Positions 1 to 6,724 of a stretch of DNA of 22,100 nt are shown here, piece after piece; position 1 is the stretch's first letter, and the number at the start of each line of letters is the position of its first letter. A program made the translations under genes and the position numbers. The DNA lies in contig JANXCK010000153.1 in NCBI GenBank assembly GCA_025060055.1, forward strand, positions 1-22,100, read 5' to 3'. The notes beneath the pieces were generated by a model. That model did not search any database, was not told the origin of the DNA, and saw only the letters and a list, made by a program, of their open reading frames with translations. The DNA comes from Fimbriimonadales bacterium. GTDB taxonomy: Bacteria > Armatimonadota > Fimbriimonadia > Fimbriimonadales > GBS-DC.

Positions 1-621
1 GATTTCCATCAGGTGGTCGTCGACCACATTTGCCAAGTGGTAGGTCGGAAAGCCGTCCGACTTGAGCATCACGAAGTCGTCCGTGAGCTTGTTCTGGAAC
101 ACGGTGCGCCCGTGAATCAGGTCGTTGTACTCCACCGTGCCCTCTAAGGGCATTTTGAAGCGAATAACATACGGCATGCCCGCCGCCTCGCGGGCTTTCA
201 CTTCGGCAGGCGTGAGCTTGCGGCAGCGGCGATCGTACATCGTTTGCGCAGCGCCCTGCGCCCGCTGCTGTGCCCGCATCTGCTCGACCTCCTCGTGCGA
301 GCAGAAGCACTTGTACGCTTTGCCTTCCTCCACCAGCTGGTGGGCGATACGATGATAGACCTCCAGCCGCTGCGACTGGTAGTACGGCGCATGCGGACCG
401 CCAACTTCGGGACCTTCATCCCAGTCCAGTCCCAGCCAGCGCAAGGAAGCGAGAATTGCCTGCTCAGAGCCTTCCACGTAGCGGTCGCGGTCAGTGTCTT
501 CGATGCGCACAAGGAACTTGCCACCGTGATGACGCGCGAATACCCAGTTGAACAGCGCAGTGCGAATGTTGCCCACATGGGGCATCCCCGTCGGACTGGG
601 GGCGTAGCGCACACGAACCAT
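1..621 (-). CDS. gltX: Glutamyl-tRNA synthetase, N-terminal 207 residues (gene runs off the left edge)
   Basis: Class I aminoacyl-tRNA synthetase that charges tRNA-Glu in the cytoplasm. Translation on the minus strand begins MVRVRYAPSPTGMPHVGN, the N-terminal Rossmann segment with an HVGN version of the class I HIGH signature at residues 15-18. RIEDTD follows near residue 40, then the DWDEGP stretch typical of GluRS. A CFC pair near residue 105 and a later RRCRK resemble the zinc-binding insertion of some GluRS, but only three of the usual ligands are obvious. The ATG at 619-621 was chosen because it gives the family N-terminus directly and has an AGGAGG ribosome site 9 nt upstream (complement of 631-636). 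The KMSKS loop and anticodon-binding domain lie outside the window. It is divergent from the UspA gene, and the shared 104-bp gap holds a -10 element for each direction. The family call is firm. GluRS versus a GlxRS with relaxed specificity cannot be decided from this part. Confidence 0.95.
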   Translation of the reverse strand, partial: MVRVRYAPSPTGMPHVGNIRTALFNWVFARHHGGKFLVRIEDTDRDRYVEGSEQAILASLRWLGLDWDEGPEVGGPHAPYYQSQRLEVYHRIAHQLVEEGKAYKCFCSHEEVEQMRAQQRAQGAAQTMYDRRCRKLTPAEVKAREAAGMPYVIRFKMPLEGTVEYNDLIHGRTVFQNKLTDDFVMLKSDGFPTYHLANVVDDHLMEI

Positions 622-659
622 CAAGCCAAGCCTCCTGTGTTCCACATAGGCATACAAAA

Positions 660-667
660 AGTGTACC
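660..667 (-). promoter_or_regulatory. Extended -10 (GGTACACT) for gltX
   Basis: On the minus strand the octamer GGTACACT lies about 39 nt before the gltX ATG, leaving a leader of roughly 30 nt that contains the AGGAGG ribosome site. It matches the GGTAYAMT motif seen upstream of seven other genes in the window. No convincing -35 is visible. Confidence 0.5.
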
Positions 668-700
668 TCATTGCGCATCGGCACGGGAACCCCGCAAGCA

Positions 701-708
701 GGTACAAT
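701..708 (+). promoter_or_regulatory. Extended -10 (GGTACAAT) for the UspA gene
   Basis: GGTACAAT ends 17 nt before the UspA start codon, so the predicted transcript begins near the GGGAGG ribosome site at about 714-719 and has a very short leader. No -35 box at a 16-18 bp spacing is recognisable. Confidence 0.5.
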
Positions 709-725
709 CTATCGGGAGGCGAACG

Positions 726-1175
726 ATGCGATTACCGTTCAAAAAAATCTTGGCGCCGACGGACTTCAGCGAACCGTCCTACTACGCCTTAGACACTGCG
801 ATTGAGCTGGCGGAGCATTTCAACTCGGAGCTGCATCTGTTGCATGTAGTGCCCCCGCTGCATGTGGTGCCAGTGCCTGTGAATGTGGAAGTGCCGTTGT
901 ATGAGAGCGAGATGCGCGAGGCGGCGGAGCGGTCAATGGAGGAGCTTATTGAGCAGCGCATCCCCAAACAGTTGACGGTGTTTGCCAGTGTCGTGTGGGG
1001 CGACCCCGCTGACGAAATTATTGCCTACCAGCGCGACAAGAACATCGACTTGATTGTGATTGCAACGCACGGGCGCAGCGGTTGGAAACGCTGGGTGTTC
1101 GGCTCCGTCACGGAGAAGGTAGTGCGCATGCCCACCTGCCCCGTACTCACGATTAACGCGCCTCAAGAATCGTAG
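726..1175 (+). CDS. Universal stress protein, UspA family, single domain
   Basis: A 149-residue single-domain Usp, the usual length for the family. It opens with FKKILAPTDFSEPS, the first beta strand and phosphate-binding loop, and continues with the strand LHLLHVVPP. Near the C-terminus, ATHGRSG followed by WKRWVFGSVTEKVV reproduces the ATP-binding signature G-x2-G-x9-G-S of the MJ0577 subgroup, except that the first Gly is Ala; ATP binding is therefore likely. Family members act as cytoplasmic stress or metabolic regulators, and the partner here is unknown. The ATG is 6 nt after a GGGAGG ribosome site. The TAG stop is the first triplet of the hairpin array that follows, so the coding sequence ends exactly where the repeats begin. 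The gene has its own -10 and is not obviously in an operon. Confidence 0.9.
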   Translation: MRLPFKKILAPTDFSEPSYYALDTAIELAEHFNSELHLLHVVPPLHVVPVPVNVEVPLYESEMREAAERSMEELIEQRIPKQLTVFASVVWGDPADEIIAYQRDKNIDLIVIATHGRSGWKRWVFGSVTEKVVRMPTCPVLTINAPQES

Positions 1176-1812
1176 CACGGGCATCTTGCCCGTGCAAGTG
1201 GCACGGACAGTCGTGTCCGTGTCCACCGTCGGCGCGGACGCCGACGCGACAATCTGCTTGGGCGAGACGCCCAAGCCACTGATTGTGGCACGGGCATCTT
1301 GCCCGTGCAAGTGGCACGGACAGTCGTGTCCGTGCTATGCTTGGACACGACTGTCCAAGCCACGCAGTGCTGGGGCGAGACGCCCAAGCCGCTGATTGTG
1401 GCACGGGCATCTTGCCCGTGCAAGTGGCGCGGACAGTCGTGTCCGTGCTATGCTTGGACACGACTGTCCAAGCCACGCAGTGCTGGGGCGAGGCGCCCAA
1501 GCCACTGATTGTAGCACGGGCATCTTGCCCGTGCAAGTGGCACGGACAGTCGTGTCCGTGCCCACCGTCGGCGCGGACGCCAACGCTACGGCTTGGACAC
1601 GACTGTCCAAGCCACGCAGTGCTGGGGCGAGACGCCCAAGCCGCTGATTGTAGCACGGGCATTTTGCCCGTGCAAGTGGCACGGACAATCGTGTCCGTGC
1701 TATGCTTGGACACGACTGTCCAAGCCACCCAGTGCTGGGGCGAGACGCCCCAGCCACTGATTGTGGCACGGGCATCTTGCCCGTGCAAGTGGCACGGACA
1801 GTCGTGTCCGTG
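1175..1812. repeat. Tandem array of a 113-bp hairpin unit (six copies of the 47-bp lead segment)
   Basis: A 47-bp segment made of two hairpins (arms GCACGGGC/GCCCGTGC and CACGGACA/TGTCCGTG) starts at 1175, 1288, 1401, 1514, 1653 and 1766. The steps are exactly 113, 113, 113, 139 and 113 bp. Between copies lie further hairpins: CTTGGACA/TGTCCAAG and a TTGGGCG-AGA-CGCCCAA type stem. In the first interval a CGTCGGCG/CGCCGACG stem replaces the CTTGGACA one, and the 139-bp interval contains both. Neighbouring units differ by only a few substitutions, so the array is young or homogenised. Long open frames on both strands here, with endlessly repeated CPC and HGQDARAT-like peptides, are by-products of the repeat rather than genes. 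It fills the whole gap between the UspA and GDPD genes. It may act as a terminator or mRNA 3'-end structure, or be an inert expansion. Confidence 0.95.
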
Positions 1813-1848
1813 CATCGCCACTTGCTGAGTTGCAAAGGAAAGCGAACG

Positions 1849-2580
1849 ATGCGATTCTGGGAACCGAAGCGACCGCTGATTTTCGGGCATCGGGGCGCGA
1901 GCATGCACGCGCCCGAAAACACGCTCTCGGCGTTTCGCCTCGCGCTGGAAATGGGCGCAGACGGAATCGAACTCGACATCACGCCGAGCGCGGACGGCGT
2001 GCCGATGATTATCCACGACCCCAACTTGGAGCGCACCACCGACGGCAAAGGCGATGTGCGCCAACTCAGTGCAGCAGAGATCCAGCGATACGACGCGGGC
2101 ATCAAGTTCGGCAGCAAGTATGCGGGCGAGCGCGTGCCTACACTCAAAGAGGTGTTCGAAGCGTTCGGCAACCGCACACGGTATAACCTCGACATGAAGA
2201 CCTTCTACCCCGAAGACCGCCCCATCGTGCGCACGATTTTGGCACTCATCGAGCAGTATAAACTCGCGCCACAGATTCTCATCTCCTCGTTCAGCTTGGA
2301 CACGCTGAAGTGGTTCACGGAAGAGTCGCGAACCCTGCGCTTAGGCGTACTGATTAGCCAGCACACGCCTCACATGCTGCTGGAAGACGGACGGCGCTGG
2401 GGGATTCGCTACGAGGCGCTTCACCCCAATCACACGCTGGTCGATGAGACGGCGATGCGTCGCGCGCGGCGGCAGCGCAAGAAGATGGTCGTGTGGACGG
2501 TCAACGACCCTGAGCGCAAGCGCGAACTGACCCTGCTGGGCGTGGACGCGATTATCACCGACGACCCGGTGCGCTCATAA
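1849..2580 (+). CDS. Glycerophosphodiester phosphodiesterase (GDPD family)
   Basis: A 243-residue enzyme predicted to hydrolyse glycerophosphodiesters to glycerol-3-phosphate and an alcohol. The catalytic set is visible: HRGA at residues 14-17, PENT at 22-25, the metal-binding ELD at 41-43, and HD at 56-57 with the second active-site histidine. The rest follows the TIM-barrel pattern (LDMK, ISSF, LHPN, VVWTVND) and ends with the usual DAIITDDP. There is no signal peptide, so it is probably cytoplasmic. The ATG at 1849 was chosen over in-frame starts inside the repeat array because it precedes the conserved FGHRGA by the usual few residues and has AAAGGAAAG just upstream. The TAA stop overlaps a palindromic repeat half (ATAAGTGCCTCAA). 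Length and motifs are normal for bacterial GDPDs; substrate choice cannot be read from sequence. Confidence 0.93.
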   Translation: MRFWEPKRPLIFGHRGASMHAPENTLSAFRLALEMGADGIELDITPSADGVPMIIHDPNLERTTDGKGDVRQLSAAEIQRYDAGIKFGSKYAGERVPTLKEVFEAFGNRTRYNLDMKTFYPEDRPIVRTILALIEQYKLAPQILISSFSLDTLKWFTEESRTLRLGVLISQHTPHMLLEDGRRWGIRYEALHPNHTLVDETAMRRARRQRKKMVVWTVNDPERKRELTLLGVDAIITDDPVRS

Positions 2581-2762
2581 GTGCCTCAACGACCAAACCG
2601 TCCCGTTTTCCTATCCTCACCCACACCCCCCCCTCCCCCCGAGGGCGTGGGGTAAGTCGGCGCCCCTCCCCCGCGACGCGGGAGAGGGGCTGGGGGTGAG
2701 GGTCAGAGAAGGAGCTTTTAACTTTTGAGGCACATAAGTCCTCCCAGTATGAAATCGTCCCC
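2576..2762. repeat. Nested palindromic repeats: half of the AAATCGTCCC element, a C-rich palindrome, then a full AAATCGTCCC element
   Basis: At 2576-2604 there is one arm of a near-palindrome (CATAAGTGCCTCAA ... CCGTCCC). At 2615-2701 follows a large C-rich/G-rich palindrome beginning CCTCACCC and ending GGGTGAGG, with an internal stem CCCTCCCCCGCG/CGCGGGAGAGGG. At 2709-2761 a complete copy of the first element reads inward from both ends (TTTTGAGGCACATAAG, then GAAATCGTCCC). The first arm begins inside the GDPD stop region. The C-rich type recurs at 5228-5270 and 5484-5533, and the AAATCGTCCC type at 10917-10967 and 11046-11096. Confidence 0.8.
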
Positions 2763-2881
2763 TTTTTAGCAGGAAGCACAGGATGGAGCGAAGGGGCACG
2801 GTTCCCGCGCCCTGCCAGTGCGCTTAGAGACAATCCAATCTCGGAGGCACTTAACAATCAGCAGAGCAAACACCGTACTGC

Positions 2882-2945
2882 GTCGGCGGGGACGCCGACA
2901 CTACATACGGGTGTGTGCGTAGTGTCAGCGTCTCGCTAACGAGAG
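2882..2945 (-). repeat. Inverted copy of the CAGCGAGACGCTG / GTCGGCG double-hairpin core
   Basis: Contains GTCGGCGGGGACGCCGAC and AGCGTCTCGCT, the two hairpins that form the core of the elements at 10701-10814 and 12566-12681, in reverse orientation and without their TACCAAT ends. With the repeats to its left it accounts for most of the 452-bp gap between the GDPD gene and nadC. Confidence 0.7.
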
Positions 2946-3016
2946 ACGAGGCTCGAAGCCTCAACGTAGCCCAACGCTTGCTCCGCTGTCCCGTCCTCAG
3001 CGGCGCACACGCCGAA

Positions 3017-3024
3017 GGTACAAT
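3017..3024 (+). promoter_or_regulatory. Extended -10 (GGTACAAT) for nadC, leaderless spacing
   Basis: The T ending GGTACAAT is separated from the ATG at 3033 by 8 nt. Transcription normally starts about 6-8 nt after the -10, so the mRNA is predicted to begin at or next to the start codon. No Shine-Dalgarno sequence precedes the ATG, which fits a leaderless message. Confidence 0.55.
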
Positions 3025-3032
3025 ACACGCCG

Positions 3033-3941
3033 ATGCGCGAAGAGCGACAGCAGAATTGGGGCATCTCGCCTGCGCTGAGTGCGAACCCATGCCCATGGAT
3101 GAGTTTCGCAGAAGCGCATGCGGTCAATTCCCTCATCGAGCGTGCCCTTCAGGAAGACCTCGGCGCAGGCGATTGGACAACTGATAGCCTGATACCCCCC
3201 AACCACACGACCCGCTGTGCGATTTTAGCGCAAGCGGACGGCATCGTGTGTGGCGTGCTTATTGCGCAGCGCGTGTTTCAGGCACTTGACCCTACAGTGC
3301 GGTTCTTAGAGGCTTTAGCCGATGGCGCATGCGTCGCGCCCGACACTACCGTGCTGGGGATTGAGGGCGACACCCGCGCAATTCTCAAAGCCGAGCGCAC
3401 AGCGCTGAACTTCCTTCAGCATCTTTCGGGGGTTGCCACCCTCACGCGCCAGTTCGTGGACGCGGTTGCAGGCACAGGGGCACAAATTGTCGACACGCGC
3501 AAAACCACGCCGGGACTGCGCTTGCTGGAAAAGTATGCTGTGCGCGTGGGTGGCGGGCGCAACCACCGCATCGGGCTGTACGACGGCATTCTCATCAAGG
3601 ACAACCATCTGGCGGCGCTGGGGGGCGATATCCGCGAAGCCGTTCGCCGTGCCCGCCAGAACGCCCCACACCTGCTCGCTATTGAGGTGGAGTGTGCCAC
3701 GCTGGAACAGGTGCAACACGCTATCGACGCAGGGGCAGACGGGATTCTGCTGGACAACATGCCCCTTGAGACGCTGCGTGCAGCGGTTCAAATGGCGAAA
3801 GGGCGCGTGCGCTTCATCGAGGCGTCAGGCGGGGTCAACCTGCAGACCGTGCGCGCGATTGCCGAGACGGGTGTCGATTTCATCTCCGTCGGCACGCTCA
3901 CCCACTCCGCCCCTATCCTGCCGATGCACTTGGAGTTTTAG
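3033..3941 (+). CDS. nadC: Nicotinate-nucleotide pyrophosphorylase (quinolinate phosphoribosyltransferase)
   Basis: Converts quinolinate and PRPP to nicotinate mononucleotide, CO2 and PPi in de novo NAD synthesis. The family order is complete: an N-terminal ALQEDLGAGDWTTD, then AERTALNFLQHLSGVAT, then VDTRKTTPGLRLLEKYAVRVGGGRNHRIGL with the quinolinate- and phosphate-binding Arg/Lys/His. KDNHL, IEVEC, ILLDNM and the C-terminal phosphate loop (SGGVNLQTVR, ISVGTLTHS) follow. The 302-residue form starts at an ATG just after a -10 element. An internal Met at 3099 would give 280 residues, closer to the family norm, but neither start has a clear ribosome site. The promoter position favours 3033 as a leaderless start. 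The stop is followed after one base by the Clp1-like gene, so the two are almost certainly co-transcribed. nadA and nadB are not in the window. Confidence 0.95.
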   Translation: MREERQQNWGISPALSANPCPWMSFAEAHAVNSLIERALQEDLGAGDWTTDSLIPPNHTTRCAILAQADGIVCGVLIAQRVFQALDPTVRFLEALADGACVAPDTTVLGIEGDTRAILKAERTALNFLQHLSGVATLTRQFVDAVAGTGAQIVDTRKTTPGLRLLEKYAVRVGGGRNHRIGLYDGILIKDNHLAALGGDIREAVRRARQNAPHLLAIEVECATLEQVQHAIDAGADGILLDNMPLETLRAAVQMAKGRVRFIEASGGVNLQTVRAIAETGVDFISVGTLTHSAPILPMHLEF

Positions 3942-3942
3942 C

Positions 3943-5016
3943 ATGCGCTGGCGCGAGCTGTACCCTGAATGGCAAGCAGCAGTTGACGAGCTGGTTTCCA
4001 GCACGGGCACAACGCTCGTGCTGGGCGCGACCGATGTGGGCAAGTCCACCTTCTGCTCGCTGTTGCTCAAGCTCAAGCAGCAGGCAGGGCAGAGTGTCGG
4101 CTTCGTGGATTTGGATGTGGGGCAGACCACTGTCGGACCGCCTGCAGCGTTCAGCAGCGTGCTGATTAGCAAGCCCTACGAGCTGCTCAGCGAACTGGTT
4201 CCCAACGCGTTGGCGTTTCTGGGCGATGTGTCGCCCGTGCGCCACACCGCGCTGGCGCTGAGCGGCGCGCGGCGCGTGCTGGATGACCTTCTACCACTGC
4301 AGCCTGACAGCATCGTCATCGACACAGACGGCTACATCGGCGGCTGGCACGGGCGTGCCTACAAGCTGATGCTGATTGACCTGCTGCGCCCGCGCGTGGT
4401 GGTCGCCCTGCAGCGCAACGAGGAGCTAAACCCGATTGTGGAGGCGTTGCGTCGTCGTGCCGACTGGAAGCTGTACGAGCTAAGCGTGCCCAAAAGCATC
4501 CTGCGCAAGTCGCCGCTGCACCGCGCCCAGCATCGGCGCGCAGCGTTCGCCCGCTACTTTGAACGCGCCTACGCGCACACGCTCCCGTTGGAGCAGTTCA
4601 GCTTCGTCGGCAGGCGACTGGGCGCGGGACAGCCGTTTTCGGAAGCCCGACGCCGTTTCCTCGCCGAGCAGGTGCGGGCGGAACTGCTGCATGCCGAAAT
4701 GGTCGGCGACTCGCTGCATCTGATTGTGCGCGAACCGCTCAGCGATGCGCAAATCGAGACGCTGATGACGCTGGCGAATGTAGACAAGCTCGTGATGCTA
4801 CCTCAGTCTGCCTATCACAACTTGCTGGTGGGGCTGGTTGACTACACGGGGCGGTGCTACGGGTTAGGGCTCATCGAGTCGCTGGACTATGTTGCACGCA
4901 CGCTGAGCGTGCTGACGCCCGTGCGCTCAGTGCAGCCTGTGCGCTGGGTGCAACTGGGCTACTTGCGGCTGCTGCCCGACGGCACGGAACTCGGAGAGCC
5001 GTTGCGGGAAGGGTGA
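3943..5016 (+). CDS. Clp1/Grc3/NOL9-like polynucleotide 5'-kinase (P-loop ATPase)
   Basis: A 357-residue P-loop protein. Walker A is GATDVGKST at residues 28-36, the Clp1/Grc3 version of the motif. VDLDVGQTTVGPP at about 55-67 matches the family's Walker B-like D-x-D-x-G-Q-x3-GPP block. FLGDVSPVRH and IDTDGYIGG, followed by LLRPRVVVALQRNEEL, match the lid and base-recognition region of archaeal and eukaryotic relatives. Known relatives phosphorylate RNA or DNA 5'-hydroxyls in tRNA splicing, rRNA processing and 3'-end formation. Bacterial members exist in databases but have no well-defined role that I know of. The C-terminal third, ending in a beta-rich segment (HNLLVGLVDYTGRCYGLGLI), resembles the accessory domain of these kinases. 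The ATG lies one base after the nadC stop, so its expression depends on the nadC promoter. The family assignment is strong; the substrate is unknown. Confidence 0.85.
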   Translation: MRWRELYPEWQAAVDELVSSTGTTLVLGATDVGKSTFCSLLLKLKQQAGQSVGFVDLDVGQTTVGPPAAFSSVLISKPYELLSELVPNALAFLGDVSPVRHTALALSGARRVLDDLLPLQPDSIVIDTDGYIGGWHGRAYKLMLIDLLRPRVVVALQRNEELNPIVEALRRRADWKLYELSVPKSILRKSPLHRAQHRRAAFARYFERAYAHTLPLEQFSFVGRRLGAGQPFSEARRRFLAEQVRAELLHAEMVGDSLHLIVREPLSDAQIETLMTLANVDKLVMLPQSAYHNLLVGLVDYTGRCYGLGLIESLDYVARTLSVLTPVRSVQPVRWVQLGYLRLLPDGTELGEPLREG

Positions 5017-5026
5017 TGAAAGCAGG

Positions 5027-5069
5027 TACAACTCCACTAATGACGCCTACAATCTCCACTAATGACGCC
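5027..5069 (+). repeat. Tandem duplication of a -10/start-codon segment (21 + 22 bp)
   Basis: TACAACTCCACTAATGACGCC at 5027-5047 (21 bp) is followed immediately by a 22-bp copy at 5048-5069 that differs by one inserted T. Each copy contains a -10-like TACAA(C/T) and an ATG 7-8 nt later. The two ATGs (5040 and 5062) are in different frames, and only the second opens the methyltransferase remnant. The first copy is preceded by GG, giving GGTACAAC. Confidence 0.75.
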
Positions 5070-5175
5070 CACCAACACCCTCTACTACGGCGATAACCTG
5101 CAAGTGCTGCGCCAACATGTTGCAGACGAGAGCATCGACCTCATCTACCTCGACCCGCCCTTCAACAGCAACCGC
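5062..5175 (+). pseudogene. Truncated site-specific DNA methyltransferase (N-terminal 38 residues only)
   Basis: The frame starts MTPTNTLYYGDNLQVLRQHV and reaches DLIYLDPPFNSNR. This is the N-terminus of beta-type adenine/N4-cytosine DNA methyltransferases, with the catalytic DPPF motif at residues 31-34. Immediately after NSNR the sequence enters a palindromic repeat, and the remaining open frame to 5604 encodes only translated repeat. The family's downstream half, including the AdoMet-binding FxGxG motif, is absent from the window. The gene is therefore a relic cut at 5175/5176. Its 5' region carries the duplicated -10/start segment, so it may still be transcribed. No partner restriction gene is visible. 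Confidence 0.65.
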
Positions 5176-5570
5176 GAGATTTCACCTATGAGGCACTTAC
5201 CAATCGCTGTTTCAGACGCCGTATTGCCCTCACCCCCTGCCCCCTCTCCCACCGCGTGGGAGAGGGGGGAGTCGGACCTGACAAGGGTACACGCCCCAAG
5301 TTCAAAATCGCTGGCGGTTGCGGCTTTCCTGAAAGCCCCCCTCCTTGAGGTTCCCCTCACTCCGCGAGGGGAACCAGGAACAACGCGCGGTTCCCCCTTT
5401 CTAAGGGGGAACCTGCAGGAGGGGGTTCAAAAAATCCCGCCTTCTGCCCGCGTGTTGAGGCAAAACGATGTACCCTTACCAGGAGAGTCGGACTCCCCTC
5501 TCCCGCGGGGCGGGAGAGGGGCGGGGGGGGAGGGCACAACGACACTTGAAACCCCGATTGGTATAAGTGC
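5176..5570. repeat. Composite nested palindromic insertion of about 390 bp
   Basis: The outer arms are half of the AAATCGTCCC element (GATTTC ... TGAGGCACTTA, 5178-5199) and a matching TAAGTGC at 5564-5570. Inside these sit the TACCAATCG...TTTCA end (5198-5214) and its inverse, TTGAAACCCCGATTGGTA (5546-5563). The normal double-hairpin core is missing. In its place are C-rich palindromes at 5228-5270 and 5484-5533 and two perfect stems, GGTTCCCCTC/GAGGGGAACC (5349-5375) and GGTTCCCCCT/AGGGGGAACC (5389-5413). There is no transposase and no convincing open frame. It accounts for most of the gap between the methyltransferase remnant and deoC; the rest, 5571-5623, shows nothing recognisable. Confidence 0.8.
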
Positions 5571-5623
5571 ATCGGCGACATTTGCGGCAGGAATCTGCGC
5601 CTGACTGGGCGAAAAGCAGTTAC

Positions 5624-6661
5624 ATGTCCCTGCTTGCAGTAGCATTGCCAAAGAGCGAGGCGTCGCATGTGCCGTTTGGCGAGCTGATAGGGGTCGATTG
5701 GCGTCAGCACACGATAGTGCGACGGCTGATTCCTCGCGCAGGGCGGGCGTGGCGTACCGTGCCACCTGTAAATGCGTATGAGTTGCAGCAGCGCTGCGAG
5801 TGGCTGAGCAAGCGCAGCATCAAGGCACACAGCAAGCTCGTCGCACTACGCCTTGCGATTAGCATGTGCGACTTGACCACGCTGGAGGGGGCGGACACGG
5901 CAGAGAAGGTGCGCCGCCTGTGTGCCCGCGCGCGTTATCCCTACACGCCACGCGAGGGCATGCCCGACGCCGAGACCGTTGCTGCGCCCCCCGTCGCCGC
6001 CGTGTGCGTGTATCCCACCTTCATCGGCGTTGCTAAGCAGGCGTTGCAGGGCAGCAGCGTCAAGGTCGCCACTGTGGGCACGGCGTTTCCATCGGGGCAG
6101 TACCCGTTCCACTTGCGCCTGGCGGATGTGAAATGGGCGGTTCGCGAGGGCGCGGACGAGGTAGACATGGTCATCCATCGGGGCGCGTTCCTGCAGGGCG
6201 ACTATCGGCGCGTGTTCGACGAAATCGCGAAGGTCAAGGACGCCTGTGGCGAGCGCGTCCACCTGAAGGTGATTCTGGAGACGGGCGAGCTGGGCGACTA
6301 CGACGCAATTCGCCGAGCAGCGCACATTGCGCTAATGGCAGGTGCAGACTTCATCAAGACCAGCACGGGCAAGGTTCAGCCTGCCGCCACGCTGCCCGCG
6401 ACGCTCGTGATGCTGGAAGCGATTCGCGACTTTTACGACGCCACAGGGCGCGCAGTGGGGATGAAACCTGCGGGCGGCATCCGCACCGCCAAAGACGCCA
6501 TCCGCTATCTGGTGCTGCTGCACGAGACTCTGGGCGAGGAGTGGCTCACGCCTGCTCGGTTCCGCTTCGGGGCAAGCGCGCTGCTCAACGACCTCCTGCG
6601 CCAACTCATCAAGCAGCTTACAGGCAGCTACCGCGCCGATGACGAGTTTCCGTATGACTGA
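5624..6661 (+). CDS. deoC: Deoxyribose-phosphate aldolase, long (eukaryote/actinobacteria-like) type
   Basis: Class I aldolase that splits 2-deoxyribose-5-phosphate into acetaldehyde and glyceraldehyde-3-phosphate. The core from LSKRSIKAHSKL through ISMCDLTTLEGADT, AAVCVYP, EVDMVIHRGAFL, DFIKTSTGK and MKPAGGIRTAKDAI is complete. The Schiff-base lysine is encoded at 6356-6358 and the second active-site lysine at 6464-6466. The layout follows the longer DeoC type (about 310-330 residues) rather than the short E. coli type. The start is uncertain: ATG 5624 gives 345 residues, GTG 5669 gives 330 and has a GAGG upstream, and GTG 5759 would still keep the core. The open frame extends back to 5567 at the edge of the repeat insertion, which is not credible as native sequence. 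No partner nucleoside gene (deoA, deoD, cdd) is adjacent. Confidence 0.9.
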   Translation: MSLLAVALPKSEASHVPFGELIGVDWRQHTIVRRLIPRAGRAWRTVPPVNAYELQQRCEWLSKRSIKAHSKLVALRLAISMCDLTTLEGADTAEKVRRLCARARYPYTPREGMPDAETVAAPPVAAVCVYPTFIGVAKQALQGSSVKVATVGTAFPSGQYPFHLRLADVKWAVREGADEVDMVIHRGAFLQGDYRRVFDEIAKVKDACGERVHLKVILETGELGDYDAIRRAAHIALMAGADFIKTSTGKVQPAATLPATLVMLEAIRDFYDATGRAVGMKPAGGIRTAKDAIRYLVLLHETLGEEWLTPARFRFGASALLNDLLRQLIKQLTGSYRADDEFPYD

Positions 6662-6689
6662 ACAGCCAGTCGAAATCGGGTTGCATCAA

Positions 6690-6718
6690 TTACAGGAATC
6701 GGCGCGGTGGTGTATAAT
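6690..6718 (+). promoter_or_regulatory. Sigma-70-type promoter for the prepilin/DUF58 operon
   Basis: TTACAG at 6690-6695 and TATAAT at 6713-6718 are separated by 17 bp. Transcription is expected near 6725. This is the one strong promoter in the window whose -10 is not preceded by GG. Confidence 0.65.
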
Positions 6719-6724
6719 ACGGAT

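Noticed and set aside
1175..1812. CRISPR array
   Set aside because: The period is 113 bp, the intervening sequences are themselves repeated rather than unique, each unit contains several palindromes, and there are no cas genes.
1153..2195. Long minus-strand open frames (303 and 286 residues) and several plus-strand frames over the hairpin array
   Set aside because: Their peptides simply repeat the 113-bp unit in rotating frames (113 is not a multiple of 3), they run antisense into the GDPD gene, and they lack ribosome sites.
5176..5570. Insertion sequence or transposon with terminal inverted repeats
   Set aside because: There is no transposase frame and no clear target duplication; the nested palindromes fit the non-autonomous repeat families better.
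5062..5604. A full 180-residue methyltransferase ORF
   Set aside because: Only the first 38 residues resemble the family; the rest is translation through palindromic repeats.
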